Assembly (NCBI GenBank): GCA_018644665.1
Contig: JABGQA010000101.1
Location: 1-64,000, forward strand
DNA length: 64,000 nucleotides
Source: Candidatus Poribacteria bacterium
GTDB taxonomy: Bacteria; Poribacteria; WGA-4E; GCA-2687025
Reading direction: 5' to 3'
Positions within the stretch are counted from its first letter, which is position 1, and every line of letters begins with the position of its first letter. The position numbers were made by a program, and so were the translations under genes. A model generated the notes under the pieces. It saw only the letters and a program-made list of their open reading frames with translations, was not told the origin of the DNA and made no database searches. Shown here piece by piece: positions 53,513 to 62,130 of the stretch.

Positions 53513-54816
53513 GGCAGCTGCACGCGGGCGTACCGCAGGACCTGCCCCTCGCGGCCGATGCCGAACAGGTCGAGAGTGTCACTCGGCGGAGAGCCGCCGC
53601 GTTCCGTCGCCGTAAAGAACGTGCCGAACGGCTCCTCGAGCGGTATGGTGACTGGCTCGCCGGGGCCGTCGTCGGTCAGCGCGATGAGTCCGTTCGTCCC
53701 GCTCGCCGCGTAGACGACGTGCAGCCCGCCGTCGGCGTCCCGGTGGAAGCGGCCATACGCGGGTTGCAGCCCGGACGTCCCCTCGCCACCCGCGATGAGA
53801 GTCTGCCTGGACGCCTCGATCCCGTCCCGGAGAACGACGTGGACTAGATCCGCGGCGATCCGCTCGTCCGGGAAGAAGCGGTCGCGCATCGACGTGGATT
53901 GCACAGTGCGCCGCAGGTACAGGATATGGGCAGCGCCGTCGTCCGCGATGAACATGTCGAGGTTGGAGATGTGGCCGGACGTCGCGTCGACGTCGTCGAT
54001 CTCGATTGCATCGCCGAACTGCTCCGACGAGATGTCCGGAGTCCAGGCGTAGAACAGCCGGCGGAACACGTAGTCCCATTTCCGTTGCGTCTGCTCGAAC
54101 TTGTACTCGCGCCACTCGTCCACCGGCTCGACGATGTCGCGGATGGCCAACACGTGCCCGCCGCCGTGACGCAGAGACACCTGCGGATAGCACGAGCGGA
54201 TAGGGAAGGGAACGCGGCCAGCGTTCGTCCAGTTCCCGCCGGCATCTCGATGCGCCCAGAACTGGTCCCCGGTCGGCGAGTCGATGTTCATGGCCAACTG
54301 CTCACCGGCCTCGCCGTCCACCGCGAAGCCGCGATAGGAGTGCTCCGTGAACGTGTGGCCGCCGGCCCAGGGGACGTCGAGCGCTTGCGGCTCGGCTCCG
54401 GGCGCGGGAGACGTGAACTCCAGCAATTGCGGGTCAGATGGGCCGCTGCGACGTCCCGACAGATCGATGAGAGGGTTGATCGATAGGAACACGCGGCCGT
54501 CTTGAGTCGCCCCCAGCGGACACGGCTCGCGCGTGTCGAACTCGGTCGCGTGCCCAATCAGCTCCCACGCGCCGTCGTCTTCACGTGCGAACAGGCGCCA
54601 GCGCGTGTTGCACAGCGGCTCGACATCGACGCCCGTCTCGAGGGCGGAGGCATACACTCTGTCGCCGACGCGTGCGATGAGCGGGGCGCCGTAGCACCAC
54701 AGCGGCCCGGCGCCGTTGTTAGCCGGAGCGTAGGTGGCGACGGTATCCTCCACCTCGACGACGGGAACCGCGCGCGCGGCGACGATGGCGATGCAGGCGC
54801 TCAGCGTAGCGATCAT
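53509..54816 (-). CDS. Secreted propeller-like (sialidase-type) protein
   Basis: The 435-residue protein has a short signal peptide (IATLSACIAIVAARA) and then beta-strand repeats with aromatic and Asp/Gly turns (NLDMFIADDGAAHILYLR, YGRFHRDADGGLHVVYAA), as in six-bladed propellers such as sialidases or BNR-repeat proteins. No catalytic signature is clear. It is probably exported to bind or cleave glycans. AAAGGGG is 6-7 bases before ATG 54816. A start at 54882 would have no signal peptide at its end. Confidence 0.72.
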   Translation of the reverse strand: MIATLSACIAIVAARAVPVVEVEDTVATYAPANNGAGPLWCYGAPLIARVGDRVYASALETGVDVEPLCNTRWRLFAREDDGAWELIGHATEFDTREPCPLGATQDGRVFLSINPLIDLSGRRSGPSDPQLLEFTSPAPGAEPQALDVPWAGGHTFTEHSYRGFAVDGEAGEQLAMNIDSPTGDQFWAHRDAGGNWTNAGRVPFPIRSCYPQVSLRHGGGHVLAIRDIVEPVDEWREYKFEQTQRKWDYVFRRLFYAWTPDISSEQFGDAIEIDDVDATSGHISNLDMFIADDGAAHILYLRRTVQSTSMRDRFFPDERIAADLVHVVLRDGIEASRQTLIAGGEGTSGLQPAYGRFHRDADGGLHVVYAASGTNGLIALTDDGPGEPVTIPLEEPFGTFFTATERGGSPPSDTLDLFGIGREGQVLRYARVQLP

Positions 54817-54931
54817 AGTGTGCCCCTTTGTCGGCCCGCGTGGGCGGCTCGAAGTCGGGGCGAAGGATATAGGAAACGCCACGGCGCCTCAACTGCCGAG
54901 GACTGGACCGACGACAACGAAGGGACCGCAC

Positions 54932-55513
54932 ATGCCGCCACGCGTGCTGCTGATAGGCGACTCGATTCGGATGGGATACGCTCCGGGCGTCCGCGAACGG
55001 CTCATGGGGCGCGCCGAGATCGCCGAAATCCCACAGAACGGCGGCGACAGCGCCAACCTGCTGGCGAAACTGCCGGCGTGGCTCGGGTACGTGGCGGACG
55101 ACCCACCCGTGGTGGCGTACGTGAACTGTGGCCTGCATGACATCAAGCGGGCCTACGGGTCTGACGCGCGACAGGTCGGCCTGTTGGAGTACGGCCCCAA
55201 CGTACGGTCGATTCTGGCGATGCTCGTCGAGCAGATGGGCGGGGCGGTTGTGTGGGCGGCCACGACCCCCGTCGTCTACGAGCGGCACCACGCCCGCAAG
55301 GGCTTCGACCGCTTCGACGCCGACGTCCTGGAGTACAACTCCGCAGCATCGGCGATCGCGTCGGAACTCGACGTGGCCGTGCACGACCTGTACCGGGCCG
55401 TCTCGGACGGCGGCGTCGTAGATTGCGTTGGCGAGGACGGCGTGCACATGACCGATCGTGGCAATACGCTACTCGCGGACCACGTCGCAAAGCGCCTTCA
55501 CGACTACGTCTAG
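54932..55513 (+). CDS. SGNH/GDSL hydrolase
   Basis: The 193-residue enzyme belongs to the SGNH superfamily of esterases and deacetylases. Block I is LLIGDSIRMGY (Ser), block II NGGDSANL (Gly), block III NCGLHDIKR (Asn) and block V DGVHMTDRG (Asp-His). No signal peptide is visible. GGGA precedes ATG 54932. It is divergent from the propeller gene (115 bases) and upstream of the thrC leader. Confidence 0.88.
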   Translation: MPPRVLLIGDSIRMGYAPGVRERLMGRAEIAEIPQNGGDSANLLAKLPAWLGYVADDPPVVAYVNCGLHDIKRAYGSDARQVGLLEYGPNVRSILAMLVEQMGGAVVWAATTPVVYERHHARKGFDRFDADVLEYNSAASAIASELDVAVHDLYRAVSDGGVVDCVGEDGVHMTDRGNTLLADHVAKRLHDYV

Positions 55514-55537
55514 GCGATGTCTGGCCGGGTCGGCGTC

Positions 55538-55566
55538 TTGACTCGACTGCGTCGGTGTGGTACGTT
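55538..55566 (+). promoter_or_regulatory. Candidate sigma-70 promoter of the thrC leader
   Basis: TTGACT at 55538-55543 and TACGTT at 55561-55566 are 17 bases apart. Five of six bases agree in the first hexamer and three in the second. Transcription would start near 55573, inside the first hairpin base, and pass through the leader and terminator before thrC. Confidence 0.45.
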
Positions 55567-55570
55567 TTCA

Positions 55571-55600
55571 GCGGGCCGGAGGAGCACCCCGGCGGCCCGC
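55571..55600 (+). promoter_or_regulatory. GC-rich hairpin at the start of the thrC leader
   Basis: GCGGGCC at 55571-55577 is complementary to GGCCCGC at 55594-55600, a 7-bp stem around a 16-nt loop that contains GGAGGAGC. It lies at the expected 5' end of the leader RNA, just in front of the small open frame. Its role is unknown. Confidence 0.4.
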
Positions 55601-55622
55601 CGGACACAGGGAACGAACTGAG

Positions 55623-55730
55623 ATGAACTGCCGACACTCGGTGCCGCAGATTGACCGTATGGCCATGCCTAGCGGCATGCGCGCCATGCGCATGCCGCAT
55701 GACGGACACGGCGGTGGGCGCTGTCGATAA
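55623..55730 (+). CDS. Possible 35-residue Met-rich leader peptide of thrC
   Basis: The frame ATG 55623 to TAA 55728 encodes 35 residues with six Met (positions 1, 13, 15, 19, 22, 24), five of them in a 12-residue run. AGGGA is about 10 bases before the ATG. It precedes the thrC terminator, as leader peptides of amino-acid attenuators do, but has no Thr codon and one Ile. The Met codons fall partly in the CATG palindromes of a hairpin, so the coding potential may be a by-product. Confidence 0.35.
   Translation: MNCRHSVPQIDRMAMPSGMRAMRMPHDGHGGGRCR
55672..55698 (+). promoter_or_regulatory. Perfect 11-bp hairpin in the thrC leader
   Basis: GCGGCATGCGC (55672-55682) is complementary to GCGCATGCCGC (55688-55698) with a 5-nt loop GCCAT. 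The stem has no mismatch. It lies about 60 bases before the terminator stem, as a pause or antiterminator structure might. Confidence 0.6.
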
Positions 55731-55756
55731 TGCGCTGAGTGCAGAACCGATGTATT

Positions 55757-55786
55757 CGCCCACTGCCGATCGGCAGTGGGCGTTTT
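55757..55786 (+). terminator. Intrinsic terminator (attenuator) just before thrC
   Basis: CGCCCACTGCC (55757-55767) and GGCAGTGGGCG (55772-55782) form a perfect 11-bp stem with a GATC loop followed by TTTT and more pyrimidines. It lies only about 40 bases before the thrC ATG and downstream of the candidate promoter, so transcripts must pass it to reach thrC. Confidence 0.8.
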
Positions 55787-55823
55787 CGTCTTGAGCGGGC
55801 AAGCGAACGGGAGCGATGAGAAG

Positions 55824-57053
55824 ATGGGACACGTACAGGGACTCAAGTGCCGTGAGTGCGGTCACGACTACCCGATAGAGCCGCTCCACGTATGCGAGAT
55901 GTGCTTCGGGCCGCTGGAAGTCGCGTACGACTACGACGCGATCGCCAAGGAAGTCACGCGAGAGACGATCGAGAGTGGGCCCCGGAGCCACTGGCGATAC
56001 GGCAACCTGCTCCCCCTCGACGGCCCGCCGACCGACGGGCTCGACACCGGCAGCACGCCGCTGTTGAGGGCGGACCGGCTGGCCAAAGCACTCGGCGTTC
56101 GCGAGCTGTACATAAAGAACGACGCCGTCTGCCCGCCCACGCTCTCCTTCAAGGACCGCGTTGTGTCGGTAGCGCTCTCGAAGGCCAAGGAATTCGGCTT
56201 CGAAACCGCCGCGTGCGCGTCGACGGGCAACCTGGCGAATTCGGTCGCCGCGCAGGCCGCCCGCGCGGGCCTGCGGTCGTTCATCTTCATCCCGGCGGAC
56301 CTCGAAGTCGCGAAGGTCATCGGCACGTCGATCTTCGAGCCAACGGTAGTCGGCATCAAGGGGACCTACGACGAGGTCAACCGGCTGTGCAGCGAAATCG
56401 CGGGGGTCTATGAATGGGCGTTCGCGAACATCAACCTGCGACCGTTCTACGCCGAGGGGTCCAAGACCTTCGGGTACGAGATCCTCGAGGACCTGGGCTG
56501 GGACTCACCCGACAACATCGTCGTCCCGTGTGCGGGCGGGTCGCTCATCACGAAAATCGGCAAGGCCATAGGTGAGTTCGAGAAGCTCGGCCTCATCGAG
56601 CCGGCCAATACGAAGATCCATGCCGCCCAGGCGACCGGCTGCGGGCCCATAGTCACGGCGGTCCTTGAGGGCGAGGAGTTCGTCAAGCCGGTGCGGCCGG
56701 ACACGATCGCCAAGTCGCTGGCGATCGGGAACCCCGCAGACGGCATCTACGCGGTGGAAACGGTGCGGAAGTCCGGCGGCTACGCGGCGCACGCGACCGA
56801 CGAGGAGATCGTCGAGGCGATCCGTCTGCTGGCGGCCACCGAGGGCATCTTCACCGAGACCGCGGGCGGCGTGACGTTGGCCGCGACGAAGCACCTCATC
56901 GAGAGCGGCCACATAGGCCGCGACGAATCCACCGTCGTGTCGATTACCGGCAACGGGCTGAAGACGCTCGAAGTAGTGCAGGAGCGTGTCCCACAACCGC
57001 ACCTGATACTGCCGCAGTTGGGCGCGTTCGAAGAGCTAATGAAGACTATCTAG
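55824..57053 (+). CDS. thrC: Threonine synthase
   Basis: This PLP enzyme turns O-phosphohomoserine into threonine. The 409-residue chain starts with a zinc-ribbon-like segment LKCRECGHDYP ... CEMCFGPLE, followed by the PLP lysine in TLSFKDRVV (near residue 110), ACASTGNLANSVAAQAARAG and the GGGS-type loop (CAGGSLI). The ATG at 55824 has GGGAG 10 bases upstream. A GTG at 55776 lies inside the terminator stem and is not used. The gene lies behind an attenuator-like leader. Confidence 0.95.
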   Translation: MGHVQGLKCRECGHDYPIEPLHVCEMCFGPLEVAYDYDAIAKEVTRETIESGPRSHWRYGNLLPLDGPPTDGLDTGSTPLLRADRLAKALGVRELYIKNDAVCPPTLSFKDRVVSVALSKAKEFGFETAACASTGNLANSVAAQAARAGLRSFIFIPADLEVAKVIGTSIFEPTVVGIKGTYDEVNRLCSEIAGVYEWAFANINLRPFYAEGSKTFGYEILEDLGWDSPDNIVVPCAGGSLITKIGKAIGEFEKLGLIEPANTKIHAAQATGCGPIVTAVLEGEEFVKPVRPDTIAKSLAIGNPADGIYAVETVRKSGGYAAHATDEEIVEAIRLLAATEGIFTETAGGVTLAATKHLIESGHIGRDESTVVSITGNGLKTLEVVQERVPQPHLILPQLGAFEELMKTI

Positions 57054-57069
57054 CGGCGCGGGGGACCAG

Positions 57070-58227
57070 ATGCGCGCGAGCGCGGACACGTTGGGAGACG
57101 TCCTCCGCGAGCACTCGCGGGAGAGTGAGCTGCACGACACTCTCGCCGACGGGTCGTCGCGCTGCTATGCGTGCGGGCACGAGTGTCTCGTCAAGCCGGG
57201 GCGCTTCGGCGTCTGCCGAGTGCGATACAACGAGGGCGGCACGCTGTACGCGCCGTTCGGGTATGTCGCCGGCGTCCAATGCGACCCCATCGAGAAGAAG
57301 CCGTTCTTCCACGCCTATCCGGGCGCGCGGGCTCTCAGCTTCGGGATGCTGGGGTGCGACTTCCACTGCGGGTACTGCCAGAACTGGGTGACGTCACAGG
57401 CGTTGCGCGACCCGGCCGCCGGGATAGCGCCACAGCAGACGTCGGCCGACGCGATCGTGGCCGCCGCCCTCCGCCTCGGGGCAGAGGTGGTCACCAGCAC
57501 ATACAACGAGCCGCTCATCACGAGCGAGTGGGCCGTGGCGGTCTTCCGCGAGGCCGTGGAGCAAGGTCTTACCTGCTCGTTCGTATCGAACGGCAACGCA
57601 ACGCCACGCGTGCTCGACTACCTCGAACCATACGTGCGGCTGTACAAGGTCGACCTCAAGACGTTCCAGGACAAGCAGTACCGCAAGCTCGGGGGCCGAC
57701 TTGAGCCTGTGCTGGACACGATCCGCGCGTTGGTCGCGCGCGGCATATGGACGGAAATCGTCACGCTTACCGTGCCGGGCTACAACGACTCGGACGAGGA
57801 GCTGAGGGACATCGCGGAGTTCGTGGCGTCGGTGTCAGCGGACATCCCCTGGCACGTCACGGCGTTCCACAAGGACTACAAGATGACCGACCCGGCGAAC
57901 ACAGACGTCGGCACACTGCTGCGCGCCTGGGAAATCGGCAAACGCGCGGGACTGAGGTACGTCTACGCCGGGAACCTGCCTGGATCGGTTGGGGACACGG
58001 AGAGCACGTTCTGTCCCGGATGCGACGGGAAGCTAGTCGACCGCCGAGGCTTCCAGATACTGTCTGACCGGATGCGACAGGGCGAGTGCCCCGACTGCGG
58101 GACGCGGATCGCTGGCGTCTGGCGCGAGGTAGCCAACGCTGTGGAACGAACCGACACCGTTCAGCCGCCCGTGAAATCGAACAGCACGCCAAGCGCGGCG
58201 TCGCGCTCATCACGCAGCAGCCTGTAG
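57070..58227 (+). CDS. amrS: AmmeMemoRadiSam-system radical SAM enzyme
   Basis: The 385-residue protein is the radical SAM part of the AMMECR1-Memo-RadSAM group, of unknown reaction. The cluster motif is MLGCDFHCGYCQNW (CxxxCxxC). An N-terminal RCYACGHECLVKPGRFGVC cysteine region and a C-terminal rubredoxin-like CPGC...CPDCG pair are also seen. No AMMECR1 or Memo gene is near. The last about 25 residues are a low-complexity Ser/Arg-rich tail that overlaps the converging dehydrogenase gene by 67 bases. Confidence 0.88.
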   Translation: MRASADTLGDVLREHSRESELHDTLADGSSRCYACGHECLVKPGRFGVCRVRYNEGGTLYAPFGYVAGVQCDPIEKKPFFHAYPGARALSFGMLGCDFHCGYCQNWVTSQALRDPAAGIAPQQTSADAIVAAALRLGAEVVTSTYNEPLITSEWAVAVFREAVEQGLTCSFVSNGNATPRVLDYLEPYVRLYKVDLKTFQDKQYRKLGGRLEPVLDTIRALVARGIWTEIVTLTVPGYNDSDEELRDIAEFVASVSADIPWHVTAFHKDYKMTDPANTDVGTLLRAWEIGKRAGLRYVYAGNLPGSVGDTESTFCPGCDGKLVDRRGFQILSDRMRQGECPDCGTRIAGVWREVANAVERTDTVQPPVKSNSTPSAASRSSRSSL

Positions 58228-59153
58228 GCCTCGCCAGCATCGTCGGGTGAGAGCGCATGCGTGATCAGCGGGGCCACTTGGACGCGCCCGTCCGCGACCC
58301 GCTCCAGGAACGCGCGCGAGTTGTACGTCTTCGAGTACGGGTAGTACGCGTGCGGCTCGTCGGGACACTTCGGCTGATGGCACCCCTGGAGCGTGATCTC
58401 CTTCTCGTGCAGGGGCATCAGATCCAGCGTGACTTCACGGTGCCATATCGAGCCCAGCAGAACACACCGCCCGCCGATTCGCAGGACGTCGATGATCGAC
58501 GGCAGCAGTTGCGGGTATCCCGTCGCCTCGACCGCGATGTCGACGGGCTCGCCGACGGCGGCGCGGTGAAGTTCCGCGAGTTCGCCATCGCCGGGACAGA
58601 TCGTGTGGGTCGCCCCAAGCGCGCTGGCCTGAGCAAGCCGATCCTCTGACAGGTCCGCCACGGTGAGCGTCTCGGCGGCGTCGCCGGGGATGAGCTGTGT
58701 CACGAGTTGCCCGACCATCCCCGCCCCCGTAACGAGCACGTGTTCGCCCAACTGTACCGCGGCCTTCCGGGCCCCGTGCATCGCGACCATGCCGATGACG
58801 CCGAACGCGGCGTCTCGCGACGACGCCCCGTCCGGCACCCGAGCCATATACGGCGGCCCGATGGCCGACACCACGTGGCTGGCGTGGCCTCCCGCCGACA
58901 GCACCCGCGTCCCGGGCGGGATGTCCTCTACGTCGCGCCCACATTCCACGACCACGCCAACGTTGGAGTAGCCGGGGTAGTAGTCACCCGCGCGCGGCTG
59001 CTCCTGGGAGCCCAATTCGGTCCCCGCGCTGACGGCCGTGTACTCGGTGCGGATCAGAACCTGGCCTGCGCCCGGCGACGGCACGGCGAACGTCTCGGTC
59101 TCGGCTCGCCCGTCGGGGCGGATCACGATCCGACGGCCGGTCTGGTCGCTCAT
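58161..59153 (-). CDS. Zinc-type alcohol dehydrogenase-like protein (MDR family)
   Basis: The 330-residue protein is a medium-chain dehydrogenase with the GroES-like fold (YTAVSAGTELGSQEQP, YYPGYSNVGVVVECG) and the Rossmann domain LVTGAGMVGQLVTQ followed by VADLSEDRLAQASALGAT. The catalytic zinc Cys is not evident in the usual GHExxG form, so it may be of the zinc-free type that acts on sugars or polyols. AAAGG is 7-8 bases before ATG 59153. It converges on amrS and overlaps it by 67 bases. Confidence 0.85.
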   Translation of the reverse strand: MSDQTGRRIVIRPDGRAETETFAVPSPGAGQVLIRTEYTAVSAGTELGSQEQPRAGDYYPGYSNVGVVVECGRDVEDIPPGTRVLSAGGHASHVVSAIGPPYMARVPDGASSRDAAFGVIGMVAMHGARKAAVQLGEHVLVTGAGMVGQLVTQLIPGDAAETLTVADLSEDRLAQASALGATHTICPGDGELAELHRAAVGEPVDIAVEATGYPQLLPSIIDVLRIGGRCVLLGSIWHREVTLDLMPLHEKEITLQGCHQPKCPDEPHAYYPYSKTYNSRAFLERVADGRVQVAPLITHALSPDDAGEAYRLLRDERDAALGVLFDFTGG

Positions 59154-59187
59154 AGTGGGACCTTTCCGCCGTGAGATGCGAGGCGGC

Positions 59188-60060
59188 TTACGCGCTCTGC
59201 ATCGCGCCCGGGGCCTTGAGGTGGTCGCCGGGGATGCGCGTTGGGTGGTACTCGCCATCCGGGTCTGCGGACAGCTCGGGCGGCATGTCTCCCTCCCACC
59301 ACGTAGGAGCCGTTGGGAACGGGAACACGCTCCACCACTGGAGGACGAGCGGCCGACGCACGTCTGTGCGGTTGGGCCACGCCGCGTGGAGCATGCGCGC
59401 ATCAGCGAACACGAGGTCGCCGGCCTTCGCCATGATTTCCACTTCGTCCGGCTGTTCGGAGAACGCAGGATGGTCTTCTTCCACCGCCTGTATCTCGGGT
59501 CCGTGCGCGGGCGGCAGGATGTCGTGCAGCGGTGTGCGCCGCAGGTGCGTCCCGGGGATCACGCGCAGGCAGCCGTTCTCCCGCGTCGTATCCACGAGGT
59601 AATACGACAGGAACACCTGCGTTGGCCACGGGAGCGCCGAACGCGGGTGGTTCCAGTGCATGCAGTCCTGATGCCAGTAGAGCGGAGGGCCTTGTGGCGG
59701 CTTGTTCAGGATGATGATCCCGCCGCCGCAATCCATGCCCTCGAGGCCGATCGCCTCGCCGATGGCGCGCTGCTCTGGGAAGTCGACGAGCTCGTCCACT
59801 ATGGGGGCATGGTACCGGCGCTCGTCCGGGTTAGCCTGCCAGCGCGACTCGCCGACGATGTGGAAGTCGCTGCCCTGATACCGGTGCTTGTGGTCGACAG
59901 GATGGTCGTCGAGGAAACCGTCGGCGAACTCCCGCACGCGTTCCAGGAAGTCGCCCTGCAGCACTCCTGGCACGACACAGTAGCCGTCACGCATCAGTTG
60001 GTCGCGCGCCGCGAGCGCTTCGTCGAGCGGGATCGGAGCGCGTGGAAGATCGCTGGGCAT
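59188..60060 (-). CDS. Phytanoyl-CoA dioxygenase (PhyH) family protein
   Basis: The 290-residue oxygenase uses iron(II) and 2-oxoglutarate. The metal triad is HQD in LYWHQDCMHW and the distal His in RMLHAAWPN, with the oxoglutarate Arg in RRPLVLQWW. The substrate of bacterial members ranges from ectoine to lipids. GGAGGAG is 7 bases before the ATG at 60060. Its stop is 34 bases before the start of the MDR gene, so the two are probably co-transcribed. PhyH genes are very frequent in Poribacteria-type genomes. Confidence 0.88.
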   Translation of the reverse strand: MPSDLPRAPIPLDEALAARDQLMRDGYCVVPGVLQGDFLERVREFADGFLDDHPVDHKHRYQGSDFHIVGESRWQANPDERRYHAPIVDELVDFPEQRAIGEAIGLEGMDCGGGIIILNKPPQGPPLYWHQDCMHWNHPRSALPWPTQVFLSYYLVDTTRENGCLRVIPGTHLRRTPLHDILPPAHGPEIQAVEEDHPAFSEQPDEVEIMAKAGDLVFADARMLHAAWPNRTDVRRPLVLQWWSVFPFPTAPTWWEGDMPPELSADPDGEYHPTRIPGDHLKAPGAMQSA

Positions 60061-60106
60061 GCGTAGACTCCTCCTGCGACGGCGAGACATGCTAGCCCGC
60101 GGACGC

Positions 60107-61954
60107 TCAGTCCATCAGGACGAACTTGCCCGCTATGCGTTTGGGGAGCGTGTCCCTCGGGGCGGTCTCGGGGTCGCGCGACACCGCCTCGGCGGCCCAC
60201 TCGATCTGGTACACGTACACGCCGTTGGCGAGATCGGGCCCGGGCGTCCAGTCGTAGATGCTTATCTGCTGGTTGTCCGCGCGGTCTATCAACTCGCCCG
60301 TGGCCGTATAGAAGCGGATGGTCGTGCCGATCGGGAGGTTGCGGAAGTGCAGTTCGCTGTTGCGCGACCTGTGCACCGGGTTCGGATAGACGGCCACATC
60401 CTTGAGGTCCAGCGACGGAGCGGCGACCGGGAGGGGCACCTCCACACGGGCGACATTCGACAGGTCGCTGAGACGGTCGAACTCGTTGATGAGGCGAACG
60501 GCGTAGTAGTACGTCCGGCCCGGCTCAACCTCGACGTCCCGCAGTTCCTCGGTGAACTTGCCCTGCTGGATGATGGTGAACGGGGCGAGCCCGGTCTCGT
60601 TCCGCAGCAGAAGCAGATCCACGTCCCTAGCGTCGACATCGCTGGGCTTAGCGAGCGCGATGGCGACCTCGGGAACGGACGGCGTCCCCTCAAGTCCGAG
60701 CGCGAGCGTGCTGACTGCGGTCGGCTTGGGGCTGGTGGTCGCTGTCGCCGGCTCTGACGGCGTATTGACGATCTTCTCGGCGAGGTCGACGGGGTGGATG
60801 CGGTAGTAGTACGTCGTGCCCGGCTGGACGTTCGTATCCAGATACTCGACGGTCTGGACGATACGCGGTCCGACCTGATCGTACGGCCCACCCTCTTCGA
60901 GAGAGCGAAGTACGGCATACCCGAAGATCTCAGCGCTTATCGGCGGCTCCCACAGCAGTTGGATGCCGTCGTCGTTCACGCTCGTCTGAACCGCCTGCGG
61001 CCTGCGGATGACATCGGCCACGGCGTCGATGTTGCGTTCGAGGTCGCCGCGCGTCTCCCCGCCCACAAGCGCGAACACGAACGTGTGCGCGGCCAGCCCG
61101 TCGAGCGTAACGGGGCCGGCGGCGGTAATCGTCTGGCGGTTGCCCGCCGTGATGGTTTCACGGGTCACCTGAGGAGAGCCTAGGAAATCTGAACGCTGGA
61201 CATCCGGCCAGGTCCACGGAGTCTGCGGCAGGAACGGCGAGATCCTGTGCGCGAAGAGGCTCCCCCTCAACAGCACAGTCGCCACGTGCGTGGTGTCCTC
61301 TGCGACCGACCCGTCTCCCTGGAACATGATCGACGCCTGCCGATCCGCGTCCCACGTTGCCAGGTCTTGGCTCGGCTTCCCCGTCTCGTTCACCTGTGGA
61401 TCGACGTCCCAGTTCGTCGCGAACGCCATGCGCAGGTCTTCCGCGGGTAGGTCGCTCTGGTTCGTCATCGTCATGATGAAGACGACGCCGTTGCTCTCAG
61501 GCCCGTCCGCCCACGTGTGCGTAACTTGCTCGATGAATACCGTGAAAGGCAGGTCCGAGGTCTCTGTCGGCGCGGCCCCGAATTCGGTCCTGATGGTCTG
61601 GCGGCCGGCGTCGGTAGAGATGTCTTCCGGCGCGCCCGTCGTGAGAGGAAGCCACTCGCCGCCGAAGATTCCGCCGTCGATGATGTCTAGGTGGCTCGCA
61701 ACGGGCCCGACATCGCTGCCCAGCCATATCCCTGACCAGCCTTGGAGGTACTGACGGGCATTTGGGTCGCTCGCCGGGTACCGGAAGTTCGGGTCGATGA
61801 TGCCAGCCGCGAAGTCCAAGTCACCAGCGAGGAACCCTTGCCCCGTGATGCCGAACTCCACGTTGCCATTGTCATGCGTGATGGTCTGGGCCTGGACGCC
61901 CGTCGGTACGACGAGCGCCAGGGCGCCCATCAGAACTGCTATGGCTCGTCTCAC
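60107..61954 (-). CDS. Secreted protein with fibronectin-like and FlgD-type C-terminal domains
   Basis: The 615-residue protein starts at GTG 61954 with a signal peptide (RRAIAVLMGALALVVPTGVQA-QT). The N-terminal 300 residues are beta-rich with no match I know. Then come two fibronectin-III-like domains (EIFGYAVLRSLEEGGPY, TYYYRIHPVD; RTYYYAVRLINEFDRLS) and a FlgD/Ig-like C-terminal domain (VAVYPNPVH, IRFYTATGELI, YDWTPGPDLANGVYVYQIE), typical of secreted proteins in FCB-type and Poribacteria-like phyla. It probably binds the cell surface or a polymer. Confidence 0.78.
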   Translation of the reverse strand: MRRAIAVLMGALALVVPTGVQAQTITHDNGNVEFGITGQGFLAGDLDFAAGIIDPNFRYPASDPNARQYLQGWSGIWLGSDVGPVASHLDIIDGGIFGGEWLPLTTGAPEDISTDAGRQTIRTEFGAAPTETSDLPFTVFIEQVTHTWADGPESNGVVFIMTMTNQSDLPAEDLRMAFATNWDVDPQVNETGKPSQDLATWDADRQASIMFQGDGSVAEDTTHVATVLLRGSLFAHRISPFLPQTPWTWPDVQRSDFLGSPQVTRETITAGNRQTITAAGPVTLDGLAAHTFVFALVGGETRGDLERNIDAVADVIRRPQAVQTSVNDDGIQLLWEPPISAEIFGYAVLRSLEEGGPYDQVGPRIVQTVEYLDTNVQPGTTYYYRIHPVDLAEKIVNTPSEPATATTSPKPTAVSTLALGLEGTPSVPEVAIALAKPSDVDARDVDLLLLRNETGLAPFTIIQQGKFTEELRDVEVEPGRTYYYAVRLINEFDRLSDLSNVARVEVPLPVAAPSLDLKDVAVYPNPVHRSRNSELHFRNLPIGTTIRFYTATGELIDRADNQQISIYDWTPGPDLANGVYVYQIEWAAEAVSRDPETAPRDTLPKRIAGKFVLMD

Positions 61955-62130
61955 GGATGGCCCCAGACTTCGCAATGTAAGGTCGACTCGTGCGTCCTGC
62001 CGTTCAGCGCGTGCCAAGCTATCACAATCGCGCGAACGTGTCAAAGAGCGTTGTGGGCGGACAGGGGGTGTGGCAACCTGGGCGCCCGCGCTGCGCAGGC
62101 GGCGTCAACATGGAGAGAGGAGCTCGGCCC

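Noticed and set aside
55578-55600. SAH-riboswitch-like GGAGGAGC sequence in the thrC leader
   Set aside because: Only the short GAGGAGC core agrees. The rest of the SAH aptamer (second stem and GCCAGGCUC core) is not present.
55776-55823. GTG 55776 as start of threonine synthase
   Set aside because: It lies inside the terminator stem and has no ribosome site, while ATG 55824 has GGGAG and gives the family start.
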